From an uncultured Lachnospiraceae bacterium (GTDB lineage: Bacteria > Bacillota > Clostridia > Lachnospirales > Lachnospiraceae), in contig CAMNOU010000014.1 of assembly GCA_946546945.1 (NCBI GenBank), forward strand, positions 1 through 64,000: a stretch of DNA of 64,000 bases, given 5' to 3'. How positions within the stretch are numbered: position 1 is the stretch's first letter; each line of letters starts with the position of its first letter. This document shows, one piece after another, positions 44,023 to 55,733 of the stretch. The position numbers were made by a program, and so were the translations under genes. The notes under the pieces were generated by a model, which was given only the letters and a program-made list of their open reading frames with translations, searched no databases and was not told the DNA's origin.

Positions 44023-45417
44023 ATGGCATTAGGTATTATTGGTATTGTAATCGCCCTTGCAATCTTTTTGTACGGCGCTTACAAAAATGTCTCCGTTCTG
44101 TATCTGGCTCCGCTCTGCGGTGTGATCGTTGCCCTTACGAACGGGATGAACCCGACATTTGCCTTCACAAAGCTTTATGTAGGTAATGTTGAGGAGAACA
44201 TGGCGACAGGTGTCTGGGAGATCGGCGGTCTGTGCGGTATGATCACAGCTATTTTCCCGACAGTATTCCTGGGCGGTATTTTCGGAAAGGTTCTGGGCGA
44301 CAGCGGTGCTGCCCAGTCAATCGCTACGACACTTGTTAACAAGTTCGTTATGAATCAGACAGACAAGATGAAACAGGCAAAGCGTGCCGTTCTGATCATG
44401 CTTCTGATCGAGTGTATTCTTACTTATGGTGGTGTAGACGGATTCGTTGCTATTTTCGCTACATTCCCGATCAGCATGTATATGGCTCACCGTATCGGTA
44501 TTCCGAGACGTTATGTACCGGCTATGCTGGCGCTGAGCTGTGGTGCAAACTCCGCTCCTTTCGTTCTGAGTATCAACAATATTATTTGTATGAGTATCCT
44601 TCAGACAAGCCCGGGCGCTGCACCGATTCCCGGATTCATCACATTTATTGTGATCGAGGTAGGTATTTACTTCATCTGCTCTACATTTATTACCAGAGCA
44701 ATGAAAAAAGGTGAGACGTTTGATTACGGTCCGTGTGAGCCGCTTCCGGAAGACGGAACCGTCAAGCTTCCTCATTTCGTTCCGGCGATTATTCCGCTTG
44801 TAGTTGTATTTTTACTTTTTGCTATTGTACAGAACGCTTCTCTCGCTCTCCTGTGCGGTATTGTTGCTGCAATCCTTCTGAACGCTCCGTTCTTCAAGGA
44901 TAATGAGAGAAAGGGATTCCCGGGCTGGGCAGGAAGAGTACTTGGCTCCCTGAACTCCGGTGCTGTGAACGGTGCTACCGCAATCATGACACTCTGCGCG
45001 GCAGCTGGTTTTGCGGCAGTTGTACAGCATACAGATGCTTTCAACGGCATGGTAGGCGCATTGTTTGGTGCACACATTTCCCCTCTGATGATGGGTATTC
45101 TGCTCTGCATCATCGTAGTAGCCTTTACATCTTCCCCGCCTGCAGCATTAGGTATTGCACTTCCGATGGTAGCGGCAGCATTTATCTGGGTAGAGACCCC
45201 TGCAGTCAATCCGAATGCGCTGGCTCGTGTAGCTGCAATTGCGGTTTCAACATTTGAGACACTTCCTGTAAACGGACTGATTCTGATTACCACAGGTCTT
45301 GCACAGGTGAAGATCAAAGACGCATATGGTCCGATGTTCCTGCAGACAGTCATCATGACATTGATTGGTACATTCCTCTGCGCGGCTATTCTTACCGCTG
45401 CACCGGGACTTGCATGA
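44023..45417 (+). CDS. GntP-family gluconate/organic acid permease
   Basis: 464 aa, about 12 membrane helices. The N-terminus (GIIGIVIALAIFLYGAYKNV), the repeated glycine-rich helices, and the C-terminal TSSPPAALGIALP fit the GntP/CitMHS side of the ion transporter superfamily, which takes up gluconate, glycerate or related acids with H+ or Na+. It has its own promoter and terminator, so it is a single-gene unit. The substrate cannot be named; the arabinose genes next to it do not share its transcript. Confidence 0.75.
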   Translation: MALGIIGIVIALAIFLYGAYKNVSVLYLAPLCGVIVALTNGMNPTFAFTKLYVGNVEENMATGVWEIGGLCGMITAIFPTVFLGGIFGKVLGDSGAAQSIATTLVNKFVMNQTDKMKQAKRAVLIMLLIECILTYGGVDGFVAIFATFPISMYMAHRIGIPRRYVPAMLALSCGANSAPFVLSINNIICMSILQTSPGAAPIPGFITFIVIEVGIYFICSTFITRAMKKGETFDYGPCEPLPEDGTVKLPHFVPAIIPLVVVFLLFAIVQNASLALLCGIVAAILLNAPFFKDNERKGFPGWAGRVLGSLNSGAVNGATAIMTLCAAAGFAAVVQHTDAFNGMVGALFGAHISPLMMGILLCIIVVAFTSSPPAALGIALPMVAAAFIWVETPAVNPNALARVAAIAVSTFETLPVNGLILITTGLAQVKIKDAYGPMFLQTVIMTLIGTFLCAAILTAAPGLA

Positions 45418-45457
45418 TAAGACAATCAGATGTTTTAAAAAGTTAAGCATATCATCT

Positions 45458-45486
45458 GGCGCTGCCTTTTGGGGCAGCGCCTTTTG
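45458..45486 (+). terminator. terminator after the GntP-type permease
   Basis: GGCGCTGCC / GGCAGCGCC stem with a 6-base loop, then TTTTG. Confidence 0.85.
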
Positions 45487-45503
45487 AAAAGGAAAGAAAA
45501 ATT

Positions 45504-45857
45504 ATGAAAAATAACAATTTTAATGCACAGACCGTGGTTACGGTAGTGGGAGCTGTCATCATTTTTTATGTGATCTTCAGCGGGAAAACATCCGCGAAGA
45601 TCCTGCTGCCGGTTCTTGGCGCCGTGTGCCTGGCCTATGGAATAACAGGTCTGCTTCGCGCGAGAAAAGCCGGCAGGGATGAAGTGATTGATTACAGACC
45701 GATCGCGCTGGAGATGATTCTGGGAGGACTGCTGCTGGCCATTGGCCTGATTGAAGCTTTCGGGGTAACGATGTCTCAGAGTTTCTGGAACATTGCGCTT
45801 CTGATCATTATCCTTGTTGCAGTAATCTGGGCAGTGACACGGCATATAAAAAAATAA
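45504..45857 (+). CDS. small membrane protein of unknown function
   Basis: 117 aa with four likely membrane segments (TVVTVVGAVIIFYVIF, ILLPVLGAVCLAYGI, ALEMILGGLLLAIGLI, FWNIALLIIILVAVIW). No family recognised. It is 41 bases before the FGGY kinase and on the same strand, so it may be the first gene of the arabinose transcript. The ATG follows AAAGGAAAG. Confidence 0.7.
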   Translation: MKNNNFNAQTVVTVVGAVIIFYVIFSGKTSAKILLPVLGAVCLAYGITGLLRARKAGRDEVIDYRPIALEMILGGLLLAIGLIEAFGVTMSQSFWNIALLIIILVAVIWAVTRHIKK

Positions 45858-45898
45858 AAGGATACCGGGCTGACCGTTAAGGAAAGAGAGGTAAGAAA

Positions 45899-47500
45899 AT
45901 GGATAAGGCGAAAACAGCAGAGGCAATCCGGCAGGGGAAAACCATCCTGGGGATTGAGTTTGGTTCGACGAGGATCAAGGCGGTTCTGATCGATGAGGAC
46001 AGCCGGCCGATTGCTGCCGGAGACCATGGATGGGAGAACCGGCTGGAGAACAATATCTGGACCTATCGCATGGAGGACATCCGGGAAGGCCTTCAGGACT
46101 GTTATTCCTGCCTGAAGCAGGATATCATGGAAAAATATCAGGTAGTTCCGAAGAGTTTTTCCGCGATCGGATTTTCCGCCATGATGCATGGCTATATGGC
46201 ATTCGATGAAAAGGATCAGCTGCTCGTTCCTTTCCGTACCTGGAGGAACACCATGACGGAGGAAGCGGCCGGGAAGCTGTCAGAACTTTTCCGGTTCAAT
46301 ATACCGCAGCGATGGAGCATCGCACATCTCTATCAGGCGATCCTGAATAGAGAAGAACATGTGAAGAACATCTGCTTCATGACAACGCTTGCCGGATTCA
46401 TTCACTGGAAAATGACAGGGAAGAAAGTTCTGGGAATCGGCGACGCGGCAGGCATGTTTCCGATTGATTCGGAAAAGAAGGACTATGATGCAGACATGGC
46501 AGACTGCTTTGACCGCCTGATCGAAGACAGAAAGTACACATGGAAACTGCGGGATATCCTGCCGCGAGTGCTGAAGGCGGGAGAGGAAGCAGGCACCCTC
46601 ACGGAAGAAGGGGCGCGTCTGCTTGATCCGTCCGGCGATCTGGAACCCGGAATTCCGCTTTGTCCGCCCGAGGGAGATGCGGGGACAGGAATGGCGGCCA
46701 CAAACAGCGTCAGAGTCCGCACGGGAAATGTTTCCGCGGGAACCAGTATTTTTGCGATGGCGGTTCTTGAAAAAGGACTTTCCGATTATTACCGGGAGAT
46801 CGACATGGTGACCACTCCGGATGGAGAACCCGTAGCGATGGTACACTGCAATAACTGCACCTCCGATCTGAATGCCTGGGTCAGTCTCTTCGCGGAAACA
46901 CTGCAGACGTTTGGAGTCGATCCCGACCCGGACACACTGTACGGGAACCTTTACCGGAAGGCGCTGGAAGGAGACGCGGACTGCGGCGGCTTGCTGGCAT
47001 ATAATTATTTTTCGGGAGAAAGCATCACCGGTTTCGAAGAAGGACGTCCCCTGTTCGTGAGAAAGCCGGACAGCCGTTTTAATCTGGCCAATTTCATGCG
47101 GTCGCACCTCTTTACATCCATGGGAGCTCTGAAGAACGGCATGGATATTCTGGTGAAGCAGGAGAAAATTGCGCTGGATAAAATGTATGGTCATGGCGGA
47201 CTGTTCAAGACCAGGGGAGTCGGCCAGCGATTTATGGCAGCTGCCATCCATACTCCCGTATATGTTATGGAAACTGCGGGAGAGGGAGGCGCCTGGGGAA
47301 TCGCTTTGCTGGCATCCTATATGGCGCATAAAACAGAAGAGGAGAGCCTGGCGGACTATCTTTCTGAAAAAGTCTTCCATGGAGAAGAGGGAACCGCAGA
47401 AGAACCGGACGCATCCGATGAGGAGGGCTTTGAACGCTTTATGGAGCGTTACAACAGAGGACTTCCCGTTGAGCGCGCCGCAGTGGAACACCTGATCTGA
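45899..47500 (+). CDS. FGGY-family carbohydrate kinase, likely L-ribulokinase (AraK type)
   Basis: 533 aa. Phosphate-1 motif [15 protein letters not shown] (about residues 16-30), the adenosine-side [12 protein letters not shown] and the C-terminal [14 protein letters not shown] and [10 protein letters not shown]. It is not the classical AraB type. Its place directly before araD and araA points to L-ribulose as substrate, filling the kinase gap, as the non-orthologous AraK does in Clostridium acetobutylicum. Xylulose or another ketose cannot be excluded by sequence alone. Confidence 0.8.
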   Translation: MDKAKTAEAIRQGKTILGIEFGSTRIKAVLIDEDSRPIAAGDHGWENRLENNIWTYRMEDIREGLQDCYSCLKQDIMEKYQVVPKSFSAIGFSAMMHGYMAFDEKDQLLVPFRTWRNTMTEEAAGKLSELFRFNIPQRWSIAHLYQAILNREEHVKNICFMTTLAGFIHWKMTGKKVLGIGDAAGMFPIDSEKKDYDADMADCFDRLIEDRKYTWKLRDILPRVLKAGEEAGTLTEEGARLLDPSGDLEPGIPLCPPEGDAGTGMAATNSVRVRTGNVSAGTSIFAMAVLEKGLSDYYREIDMVTTPDGEPVAMVHCNNCTSDLNAWVSLFAETLQTFGVDPDPDTLYGNLYRKALEGDADCGGLLAYNYFSGESITGFEEGRPLFVRKPDSRFNLANFMRSHLFTSMGALKNGMDILVKQEKIALDKMYGHGGLFKTRGVGQRFMAAAIHTPVYVMETAGEGGAWGIALLASYMAHKTEEESLADYLSEKVFHGEEGTAEEPDASDEEGFERFMERYNRGLPVERAAVEHLI

Positions 47501-47523
47501 TCGAATAAAAAGGAGGAGTCAAA

Positions 47524-48219
47524 GTGCTGGAAAAACTAAAAAAACAGGTATATGAAGCGAATATGCTTTTGCCCAGATACGGACTGGTGACTTTTACCTG
47601 GGGAAACGTCAGCGGAATTGACCGCAAGTCAGGTCTTTTTGTCATCAAACCAAGCGGAGTAGAATATGACAAACTGACTCCCGATGACATGGTAGTCGTT
47701 GACCTTGGCGGGAACAGAGTAGAGGGAAAATGGAATCCGTCTTCGGATACGGCGACGCACACCGTGCTCTATAACCGGTTCCCGGAAATCGGAGGAATTG
47801 TGCATACGCATTCTTTGTGGGCGACCAGCTGGGCACAGGCCGGCAGAGATATTCCCTGCTATGGCACCACACATGCCGATTATTTTTATGGAGAGATCCC
47901 CTGTGTAAGAAATCTGACGGCAGATGAGATCGAAGACGGATATGAGTGGAATACCGGGAAACTGATTGCGGATGAATTTGATCTGAGAAAAAAAGATTAT
48001 CAGGCGGTTCCGGCGGTGCTCTGCAAGAACCATGGACCGTTTACCTGGGGAAAAGATGCCGCAGAAGCGGTGCATAATGCGGTTGTTCTTGAAGAAGTTG
48101 CGAAGATGGCGGCACGGTGTGAGTGGATCAACCCGGAAAACAGACCTGCGCCGCAGGAACTGCAGGATAAACATTATTACAGGAAACACGGAGAAAATGC
48201 ATATTACGGACAGCATTGA
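47524..48219 (+). CDS. araD: L-ribulose-5-phosphate 4-epimerase
   Basis: 231 aa, zinc-dependent class II aldolase fold. N-terminus [18 protein letters not shown], metal ligands in [12 protein letters not shown] (about residue 95-97) and HGPFTWG. Makes D-xylulose 5-phosphate for the pentose phosphate pathway. Start GTG 47524, 9 bases after GGAGG; no ATG fits. Confidence 0.94.
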   Translation: MLEKLKKQVYEANMLLPRYGLVTFTWGNVSGIDRKSGLFVIKPSGVEYDKLTPDDMVVVDLGGNRVEGKWNPSSDTATHTVLYNRFPEIGGIVHTHSLWATSWAQAGRDIPCYGTTHADYFYGEIPCVRNLTADEIEDGYEWNTGKLIADEFDLRKKDYQAVPAVLCKNHGPFTWGKDAAEAVHNAVVLEEVAKMAARCEWINPENRPAPQELQDKHYYRKHGENAYYGQH

Positions 48220-48264
48220 CGGCAGGCAGCCGTCATCTGCCGGAGGAAAGGAGAAGATTCAATA

Positions 48265-49761
48265 ATGATTTTGCAGAAAAAATATCAGTTCTGGTTCTGC
48301 ACAGGATCCCAGGATCTGTACGGAGAGGAGTGCCTGGCGAAAGTGGCAGAGCATTCAAAAATAATTGCGGATGCGTTGAATGAAAGCGAAGAAATCCCTT
48401 ATGAGGTGGTCTGGAAACCGACGCTGATCACCAATGAACTGATCCGGAAGACATTTAATGAAGCAAATACGGACGAGAACTGTGCAGGCGTCATCACATG
48501 GATGCACACATTCAGTCCTGCAAAATCCTGGATCCTCGGGCTGCAGGAATACAGAAAACCGCTTCTTCATCTTCATACGCAGTTTAATCGTGAGATCCCC
48601 TATGACTCGATCGACATGGATTTTATGAATGAAAACCAGGCTGCGCACGGCGACAGGGAATACGGCCATATTTTCTCGCGCCTGAACAAAGAGCGCAAAG
48701 TAGTTGCCGGCTTCTGGGCTGATCCGGAGGTACAAAGAAGAATCGGTTCCTGGATGAGCAGTGCGGTCGGCGTCATCGAGAGCAGCCATGTGCGCGTCAT
48801 GCGGATCGCTGATAATATGAGAAACGTTGCCGTTACGGAAGGAGATAAAGTCGAAGCCCAGATCAAATTCGGCTGGGAAGTAGATGCTTATCCCGTAAAT
48901 GAAGCGGTCGAGGCGGTTCATGCTGTATCACAGGCGGATGTGGACGCTCTTGTAGAAGAGTATTACAGCAAATACAGGATTCTGACGGAAGGCCGGGATG
49001 AAAAAGAATTCCGGGAACATGTGGCTGTGCAGGCACAGATGGAGATCGGGCTGGAGCGTTTCCTGGAGGAGAAGAACTATCAGGCAATTGTAACCCATTT
49101 TGGCGACCTTGGCGGTTTCAGACAGCTTCCCGGACTGGCGATCCAGCGCCTGATGGAAAAAGGGTACGGATTCGGCGCGGAAGGTGACTGGAAGACAGCT
49201 GCGCTGGTGCGGATCATGAAAATCATGACACAGGACGTAAAAAATCCGAAGGGTACTTCATTTATGGAGGATTACACTTATAATCTGGTGCCGGGGAAGG
49301 AAGGTATTCTGGAAGCGCATATGCTGGAGGTATGCCCGAGCATAGCGGACGGAGAGATTTCCATTAAAGAGCAGCCGCTCTCCATGGGGAACCGGGAAGA
49401 CCCCGCGCGGCTGGTATTTACATCGAAGGAAGGTCCGGCCATTGCCGCTTCTCTGATCGATCTGGGGAACCGGTTCCGTCTGATCATCAATGATGTAGAG
49501 TGCAAAAAGACAGAAAAACCCATGCCGAAACTTCCGGTCGCAACGGCCTTCTGGACACCGATGCCAAATCTTCAGACAGGTGCGGAAGCCTGGATCCTGG
49601 CCGGGGGAGCTCACCATACAGCGTTCTCTTATGACCTGAATGCGGAGCAGATGGTTGACTGGGCAGAGACCATGGGCATTGAGGCAGTCTGCATTGATAA
49701 GGACACGAATATCCGTCAGCTTAAGAATGAATTAAGATGGAATTCCGTATATTATCGCTGA
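48265..49761 (+). CDS. araA: L-arabinose isomerase
   Basis: 498 aa, converts L-arabinose to L-ribulose. Begins KKYQFWFCTGSQDLYGEE, with the metal-site region GTSFMEDYTYN and the C-terminal AGGAHHTAFSYDL. Third gene of kinase-araD-araA; no arabinose transporter or AraR is next to it. Confidence 0.96.
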   Translation: MILQKKYQFWFCTGSQDLYGEECLAKVAEHSKIIADALNESEEIPYEVVWKPTLITNELIRKTFNEANTDENCAGVITWMHTFSPAKSWILGLQEYRKPLLHLHTQFNREIPYDSIDMDFMNENQAAHGDREYGHIFSRLNKERKVVAGFWADPEVQRRIGSWMSSAVGVIESSHVRVMRIADNMRNVAVTEGDKVEAQIKFGWEVDAYPVNEAVEAVHAVSQADVDALVEEYYSKYRILTEGRDEKEFREHVAVQAQMEIGLERFLEEKNYQAIVTHFGDLGGFRQLPGLAIQRLMEKGYGFGAEGDWKTAALVRIMKIMTQDVKNPKGTSFMEDYTYNLVPGKEGILEAHMLEVCPSIADGEISIKEQPLSMGNREDPARLVFTSKEGPAIAASLIDLGNRFRLIINDVECKKTEKPMPKLPVATAFWTPMPNLQTGAEAWILAGGAHHTAFSYDLNAEQMVDWAETMGIEAVCIDKDTNIRQLKNELRWNSVYYR

Positions 49762-49833
49762 TGATGCCTTGTAACTGCCTGCCTGATATGTTAGAATAGC
49801 CATGATTTGAAGAGAAATCGGGAGGAAAAGATT

Positions 49834-50706
49834 TTGAGCAAAATAGCAATCGTTACGGACAGCAACAGCGGGATTACACAATCAGAAGCAAAACAATACG
49901 GTATCTATGTGATGCCGATGCCTTTTTATATCAATGATGAGAAGTTCCTGGAGGACATAGATCTGACACAGGATCAGTTTTATGAGAAGCTGACCGATGG
50001 AGCAAAGATTCTGACATCGGCTCCGGTCGTGACGGATTTTACGGATCTTTGGGACCGCTTATTGAAAGACTATGATGAAATCATTCACATTCCCATGTCC
50101 AGCGGGCTTTCCAGCACCTGCTCTACGGCGATGATGCTGGCTCAGGACTATGAGGGAAAGGTGTTCGTTGTCGACAATCAGCGTATTTCGGTTACCATGC
50201 GGCAGTCTGTTATGGATGCAATGATGCTGGCAGAGGCAGGCAAAAGCGCAAAAGAGATTCATGATATTCTGATGGAGAACAAGATGGACTCCAGTATTTA
50301 TATCATGCTGGATACCCTGTATTACCTGAAGAAGGGCGGCAGGATCACGCCGGCGGCCGCAGCGCTGGGGACATTGCTGAAGCTCAAGCCGGTGCTTCAG
50401 ATCCAGGGCGAAAAGCTGGATGCATTTGCGAAGGCAAGGACGGTAAAACAGGCGAAATCCATCATGATCAAGCAGATCATTGACGACTGCAGAGACCGTT
50501 TCGGATCCGAAAAAGGAGAGAATATACATATTTCCATGGCCTATACACATGATCTGGAAGCTGCGGAGGCATTCAGGAAGGAAGTGCAGGAGGTCTTTCC
50601 GGATCACGAAATCGTGATGAACCCCCTTTCTTTGAGTGTGTCCTGTCATATCGGCCCGGGTGCACTCGCCGTGACCGCGACCAAGGCCATTCCTCTTTCC
50701 AGCTGA
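49834..50706 (+). CDS. DegV-family fatty-acid-binding protein
   Basis: 290 aa. The start KIAIVTDSNSGIT, the central MLDTLYYLKKGGRITPAAAA and the end SVSCHIGPGALAVT are DegV marks. Family members bind fatty acids, and some (FakB) present them to the kinase FakA; no FakA is nearby, so this role is only possible. Start TTG 49834, 8 bases after GGAGG. The stop codon lies in the end of repeat B. Confidence 0.88.
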   Translation: MSKIAIVTDSNSGITQSEAKQYGIYVMPMPFYINDEKFLEDIDLTQDQFYEKLTDGAKILTSAPVVTDFTDLWDRLLKDYDEIIHIPMSSGLSSTCSTAMMLAQDYEGKVFVVDNQRISVTMRQSVMDAMMLAEAGKSAKEIHDILMENKMDSSIYIMLDTLYYLKKGGRITPAAAALGTLLKLKPVLQIQGEKLDAFAKARTVKQAKSIMIKQIIDDCRDRFGSEKGENIHISMAYTHDLEAAEAFRKEVQEVFPDHEIVMNPLSLSVSCHIGPGALAVTATKAIPLSS

Positions 50707-50753
50707 CGCTGACCCGAATTCCGCGCCAAGTCTCGCGAGCGGGACTTGAATAT
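50700..50753 (-). repeat. dispersed repeat family B, copy 2
   Basis: Reverse complement of 3800-3853 with one mismatch in 54 bases. It covers the degV stop codon and the start of the intergenic region. Confidence 0.88.
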
Positions 50754-50776
50754 TAAAATATAGAAACAGTTCAGAT

Positions 50777-50804
50777 AAGGCAGGAGAATATCCTGCCTTT
50801 TTTT
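50777..50804 (+). terminator. terminator after degV
   Basis: AAGGCAGGA-GAATA-TCCTGCCTT stem-loop with a T run. Confidence 0.9.
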
Positions 50805-50936
50805 GTAAAAAAGTGTTAAAAAAATCAAAAATGGTCTTTAAGAATTGTTGAAATTGTAGTATAGTATATATATATTTGTAATTACCGCAAGGTTATTATA
50901 AATGATTAAGAAACTATTGAAAGAGGGGATTGAAAA

Positions 50937-52145
50937 ATGGGAAAAGAAATTGTTGCTATGCTTCTTGCTGGCGGTCAGGGTTCCCGTTTATATGCACTGA
51001 CTCAGAAACTGGCAAAGCCCGCGGTTCCTTTTGGAGGGAAGTACCGTATCATTGATTTTCCGATTTCGAACTGTGTAAATTCAGGGATTGACACAGTCGG
51101 AGTGCTGACGCAGTATCAGCCATTTGTTCTGAATGAATATATTGGCAATGGACAGCCGTGGGATCTGGACAGACTGAATGGAGGTATCCATGTTCTGCCG
51201 CCGTATCAGCGTGCGTCAGGATCAGACTGGTACAAGGGAACTGCCAATGCGATTTATCAGAACATTTCATTTATCGAGCGCTATGATCCGGAGTATGTGA
51301 TCATCCTGTCCGGAGATCAGATCTGCAAACAGGATTACAGCGATTTTCTGCGTTTCCACAAGCAGAAAGATGCGGAGTTCTCAGTAGCAGTTATGGAAGT
51401 GCCCTGGGATGAAGCATCCCGCTTCGGCCTCATGGTAGCGGATGAGAATGATAAGATTACAGAATTCCAGGAGAAGCCAAAGAATCCGAAGTCCAATCTG
51501 GCTTCGATGGGTATCTATATTTTTAACTGGCCGGTATTAAAGAAATATCTGGAAGAAGATGAGGCAGATCCGAATTCAGAGAATGATTTCGGAAACAATA
51601 TCATTCCGAATCTGCTTCGCGACGGCCGGCGTATGTATGCTTACCACTTCAATGGTTACTGGAAGGATGTGGGAACGATCGCATCTCTCTGGGAAGCAAA
51701 CATGGAAGTGCTGGATCCGGAGAACAGCGGCATCGATCTGTTTAATGATGACTGGAAGATTTACAGCAGGAATGCCCGTATGACCGGTCATAAGATCGGA
51801 ATGAACGCGAAGATCGTAGACTCCATGATCACCGACGGATGCCGTGTGGACGGAGAGGTCATTCACTCTCTTCTTTATTCCGGTGTAAAAGTGGCCAAAG
51901 GGGCTGTTGTAAGAGACGCAGTGGTCATGGGCGGATCTGTGATCAAAGAAGGTGCAGTTGTTGAACACTGTATCATCGCAGAGAATGCAGTCATCGGTGA
52001 AAATGCGGTTGTCGGAGCTGTAAAAGATGGGGAAGAACGCGGCGTTGCCACCATCGGCCCCGGAGTATATGTCGGAGACGGTGCAAAGATCTACTCGAAT
52101 GCCATGGTCAGAGAAAGTGTAAAGGATGGTGAGGAAGAATGGTAA
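50937..52145 (+). CDS. glgC: glucose-1-phosphate adenylyltransferase, catalytic subunit
   Basis: Makes ADP-glucose for glycogen, 402 aa. N-terminal nucleotidyltransferase [45 protein letters not shown] region, with GGQGSRL and FGGKYR; C-terminal left-handed beta-helix (hexapeptide repeats). AT-rich upstream sequence with TATAGTATATATATA is a likely but unclear promoter. Overlaps glgD by 7 bases. Confidence 0.95.
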   Translation: MGKEIVAMLLAGGQGSRLYALTQKLAKPAVPFGGKYRIIDFPISNCVNSGIDTVGVLTQYQPFVLNEYIGNGQPWDLDRLNGGIHVLPPYQRASGSDWYKGTANAIYQNISFIERYDPEYVIILSGDQICKQDYSDFLRFHKQKDAEFSVAVMEVPWDEASRFGLMVADENDKITEFQEKPKNPKSNLASMGIYIFNWPVLKKYLEEDEADPNSENDFGNNIIPNLLRDGRRMYAYHFNGYWKDVGTIASLWEANMEVLDPENSGIDLFNDDWKIYSRNARMTGHKIGMNAKIVDSMITDGCRVDGEVIHSLLYSGVKVAKGAVVRDAVVMGGSVIKEGAVVEHCIIAENAVIGENAVVGAVKDGEERGVATIGPGVYVGDGAKIYSNAMVRESVKDGEEEW

Positions 52146-53275
52146 ACAAAAGCGCGCTGGGAATAATCTTCCCGAATACATATGATGAACTGGTGCCGGA
52201 GCTTACCAGTGAACGCCTGATGGCGTCAATTCCGTTCGCAAGCCGTTACCGCCTGATCGATTTTGTTCTTTCCAGTATGGTCAACAGCGGGATCGACAAT
52301 ATATCTGTGCTTGCGCGGCAGAATTATCATTCCCTTATGGATCATCTGGGAGCAGGCCGTGAGTGGGACCTGGCCCGTAAAAATGGCGGACTGACAGTGT
52401 GGCCTCCGTTTGCGGAGAAAACCATGAATGTGTATAAGGGGCGCATAGAAGCGCTGGCACACATTATCAGCTTCCTTGATTCACAGAAAGAGAATTATGT
52501 TATCCTGACAGATACCAATATTGCGACAAGCTTTGACTTCCGGAAATTCATTCAGGCACATATAGACAGCGGTGCGGATGTTACGGTTGCCTATACACAG
52601 GAGCAGCTCCCGGAGAGCGCCCTGCGCGCCAAAAAGATGAATAAGGGCATGTATTATACCTTTGACATCGAGGATGGATTTGTAAAGAAGATGTATATCA
52701 ATCCGCAGGCAGAGGGAGTTCAGAACTTCGGCATGAATATTTACTGTATCAGAAGAGAGTATCTGGTCCGGATGGTAAAAGATTCCTATATGCTGGGCGC
52801 TGTCTATCTGGAGCGTGATGTCCTCGCTAAAAGCCTGGATACGATCCGCGTGGCGGGCTATAAATATGACGGATATTACGGCCGGATCAGCGACCTGAAA
52901 ACTTACTTTGATGAGAACCTGCGTCTTCTGGACGACAGGAACCTTGACGGATTATTCTCCGGCGGTTCCATTTATACCAAGCTGCGCGATGACAACCCGA
53001 CACGCTATGTTGCGGGTGCTGTTGCGAAGAATATTATGGCGGCTGATGGCTGCGTAATCGAAGGCGACGTAGAAAACTGCGTTCTCTTCCGCGGTGTGCG
53101 GATCGGCAAGGGAGCAGTTGTGAAAAACTGTGTGCTGATGCAGGATACCGTAATCGAAGATAATGCAAATGTTGAATATGTGATCACAGACAAGAGAGCT
53201 GTGGTTACATCAGGGAAGACTCTGAAAGGAACAGATACCTTCCCGGTATTTGTCGCAAAGCATCAGTTCGTATAA
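52139..53275 (+). CDS. glgD: glucose-1-phosphate adenylyltransferase, GlgD regulatory subunit
   Basis: 378 aa paralogue of GlgC that forms a heterotetramer with it in Firmicutes. It starts [20 protein letters not shown], without the GGxGxRL nucleotide loop, and keeps [14 protein letters not shown] and the C-terminal beta-helix. No other glycogen gene lies in the window. Confidence 0.93.
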   Translation: MVNKSALGIIFPNTYDELVPELTSERLMASIPFASRYRLIDFVLSSMVNSGIDNISVLARQNYHSLMDHLGAGREWDLARKNGGLTVWPPFAEKTMNVYKGRIEALAHIISFLDSQKENYVILTDTNIATSFDFRKFIQAHIDSGADVTVAYTQEQLPESALRAKKMNKGMYYTFDIEDGFVKKMYINPQAEGVQNFGMNIYCIRREYLVRMVKDSYMLGAVYLERDVLAKSLDTIRVAGYKYDGYYGRISDLKTYFDENLRLLDDRNLDGLFSGGSIYTKLRDDNPTRYVAGAVAKNIMAADGCVIEGDVENCVLFRGVRIGKGAVVKNCVLMQDTVIEDNANVEYVITDKRAVVTSGKTLKGTDTFPVFVAKHQFV

Positions 53276-53292
53276 CAGGAAAACGCAAATTG

Positions 53293-53329
53293 AAAAAACC
53301 TCTGTGCCTTGTTGCACAGAGGTTTTTTT
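53293..53329 (+). terminator. terminator after glgD
   Basis: AAAAACCTCTGTGC / GCACAGAGGTTTTT, a perfect 14-bp stem with a T run. Confidence 0.9.
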
Positions 53330-53340
53330 GTGCGATGATA

Positions 53341-53368
53341 TTGATTTTATACATCGGATTTGATATAT

Positions 53369-53369
<1 letters not shown>
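53341..53369 (+). promoter_or_regulatory. purA promoter
   Basis: TTGATT, 17-base spacer, TATATT. Transcription would start inside repeat A, which follows at once. Confidence 0.7.
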
Positions 53370-54729
<1,360 letters not shown>

Positions 54730-54750
54730 GAAGGCGGGACGGACAGACAG

Positions 54751-55284
54751 ATGAAAAAAAGATGGATTGCCGGGGCATGCGTGATGCTTCTTGCTTCGGG
54801 GCTGCTGAGCGGCTGCGGTGCCGGCGGACATAAAAACGCAGGACAGGCGGCGGGAGATCAGCCTGTAAAAGCCTTTGATGTCAGTGATGTAACAGCCTTT
54901 ACTTATGTATATCAGGGACAGCTTCTGATGTATGATCTGGAAGGGGATACCTGGCAGAATATGGCGGATGCGTCCGTGAAGCTGGACAAAGAGAAAATAG
55001 AGGATTTCCTGCAGGAGATGAGCGGCATGACAGCACAGACGGTCATTGAAGATGCCGGAGAACTTTCTGAATACGGTCTGGACGATCCGGGCCAGATGTT
55101 TGCCGCTGTGTTTTCGGACGGCAGTTCTCTGACATACTGCTTCGGAACCGAAGATGAAAAGGCATCCGGTGTTTATCTGCAGGTGACAGATGATAAGGAT
55201 GCTGCCGATAATACAAACGTATATCTGGTCGATGAAACATATGTCACGGATACGCTGAACCGCGGGATGGAAGAATTTGAATAA
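54751..55284 (+). CDS. lipoprotein, DUF4340-type
   Basis: 177 aa. N-terminal signal peptide KKRWIAGACVMLLASGLLSG with lipobox LSGC, then a small beta-rich domain that reads like DUF4340 (LEGDTWQNMADASVKLDKEK, ELSEYGLDDPGQMFAAVFSD), a family found in clostridial cell-envelope loci. Twenty-one bases after purA, so possibly on the same transcript. Its role is unknown. Confidence 0.78.
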   Translation: MKKRWIAGACVMLLASGLLSGCGAGGHKNAGQAAGDQPVKAFDVSDVTAFTYVYQGQLLMYDLEGDTWQNMADASVKLDKEKIEDFLQEMSGMTAQTVIEDAGELSEYGLDDPGQMFAAVFSDGSSLTYCFGTEDEKASGVYLQVTDDKDAADNTNVYLVDETYVTDTLNRGMEEFE

Positions 55285-55313
55285 AAAAAGAGGAAATCAG
55301 TTCTCCTCTTTTT
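55283..55313. terminator. bidirectional terminator between the lipoprotein and the minus-strand small gene
   Basis: AAAAAGAGGA-AATCAGT-TCCTCTTTTT. It covers the last codons of the minus-strand gene as well. Confidence 0.75.
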
Positions 55314-55578
55314 CAGTATCTGCAGATGATCCTTTTCCATCCTTCTTCAGTTTCTCAAGCCGTTCCCGCGCCTCGGGGGAGTAGTTGTTTTTCAGCAATT
55401 TATAGATAAAAGAATAAGCCCACAGAAGAACAGGCAGGATGACGGACGCATAGAGCGCTGCTTTGAAAAGCTGCATCGACTGATCGCTTCCGATGACGGC
55501 CAGCACAAGTGTGATCACATATAATGCGATCAGAACAATGACGCCGATCATGGCCGTGATCTGTTTTAAACGCTTCAC
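55297..55578 (-). CDS. small membrane protein of unknown function
   Basis: 93 aa with two membrane helices (ITAMIGVIVLIALYVITLVLAVI and FKAALYASVILPVLLWAYSFIY) and a charged, lysine- and glutamate-rich C-terminus. No family recognised. AAGGAGG-like sequence (AAAAAGGAGG on the minus strand) 7-10 bases before its ATG supports translation. Convergent with the lipoprotein. Confidence 0.65.
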   Translation of the reverse strand: MKRLKQITAMIGVIVLIALYVITLVLAVIGSDQSMQLFKAALYASVILPVLLWAYSFIYKLLKNNYSPEARERLEKLKKDGKGSSADTEKEEN

Positions 55579-55658
55579 GGTTTTATCCTCCTTTTTTAAT
55601 GATCACGAATGAATAGTAACATTGTTTGGAAGAATCTGTCAATAAAGAATAAAAAAGT

Positions 55659-55687
55659 TTGAAAAATACCGGAAAGTGATGTATACT
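55659..55687 (+). promoter_or_regulatory. promoter of the SEC-C gene and thrS
   Basis: TTGAAA, 17-base spacer, TATACT, about 46 bases before the start codon. Confidence 0.8.
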
Positions 55688-55733
55688 AACTTCACATATG
55701 CAAAATTGTTTTAAATGAAAAGGTGGTATAGAA

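Noticed and set aside
46280-47491. 403-aa reading frame on the - strand
   Set aside because: Antisense to the FGGY kinase gene, which has intact motifs and a good Shine-Dalgarno.
55579-55733. T-box riboswitch before thrS
   Set aside because: No TGGNACCGCG-type T-box sequence or specifier loop; a plain TTGAAA/TATACT promoter is present instead.
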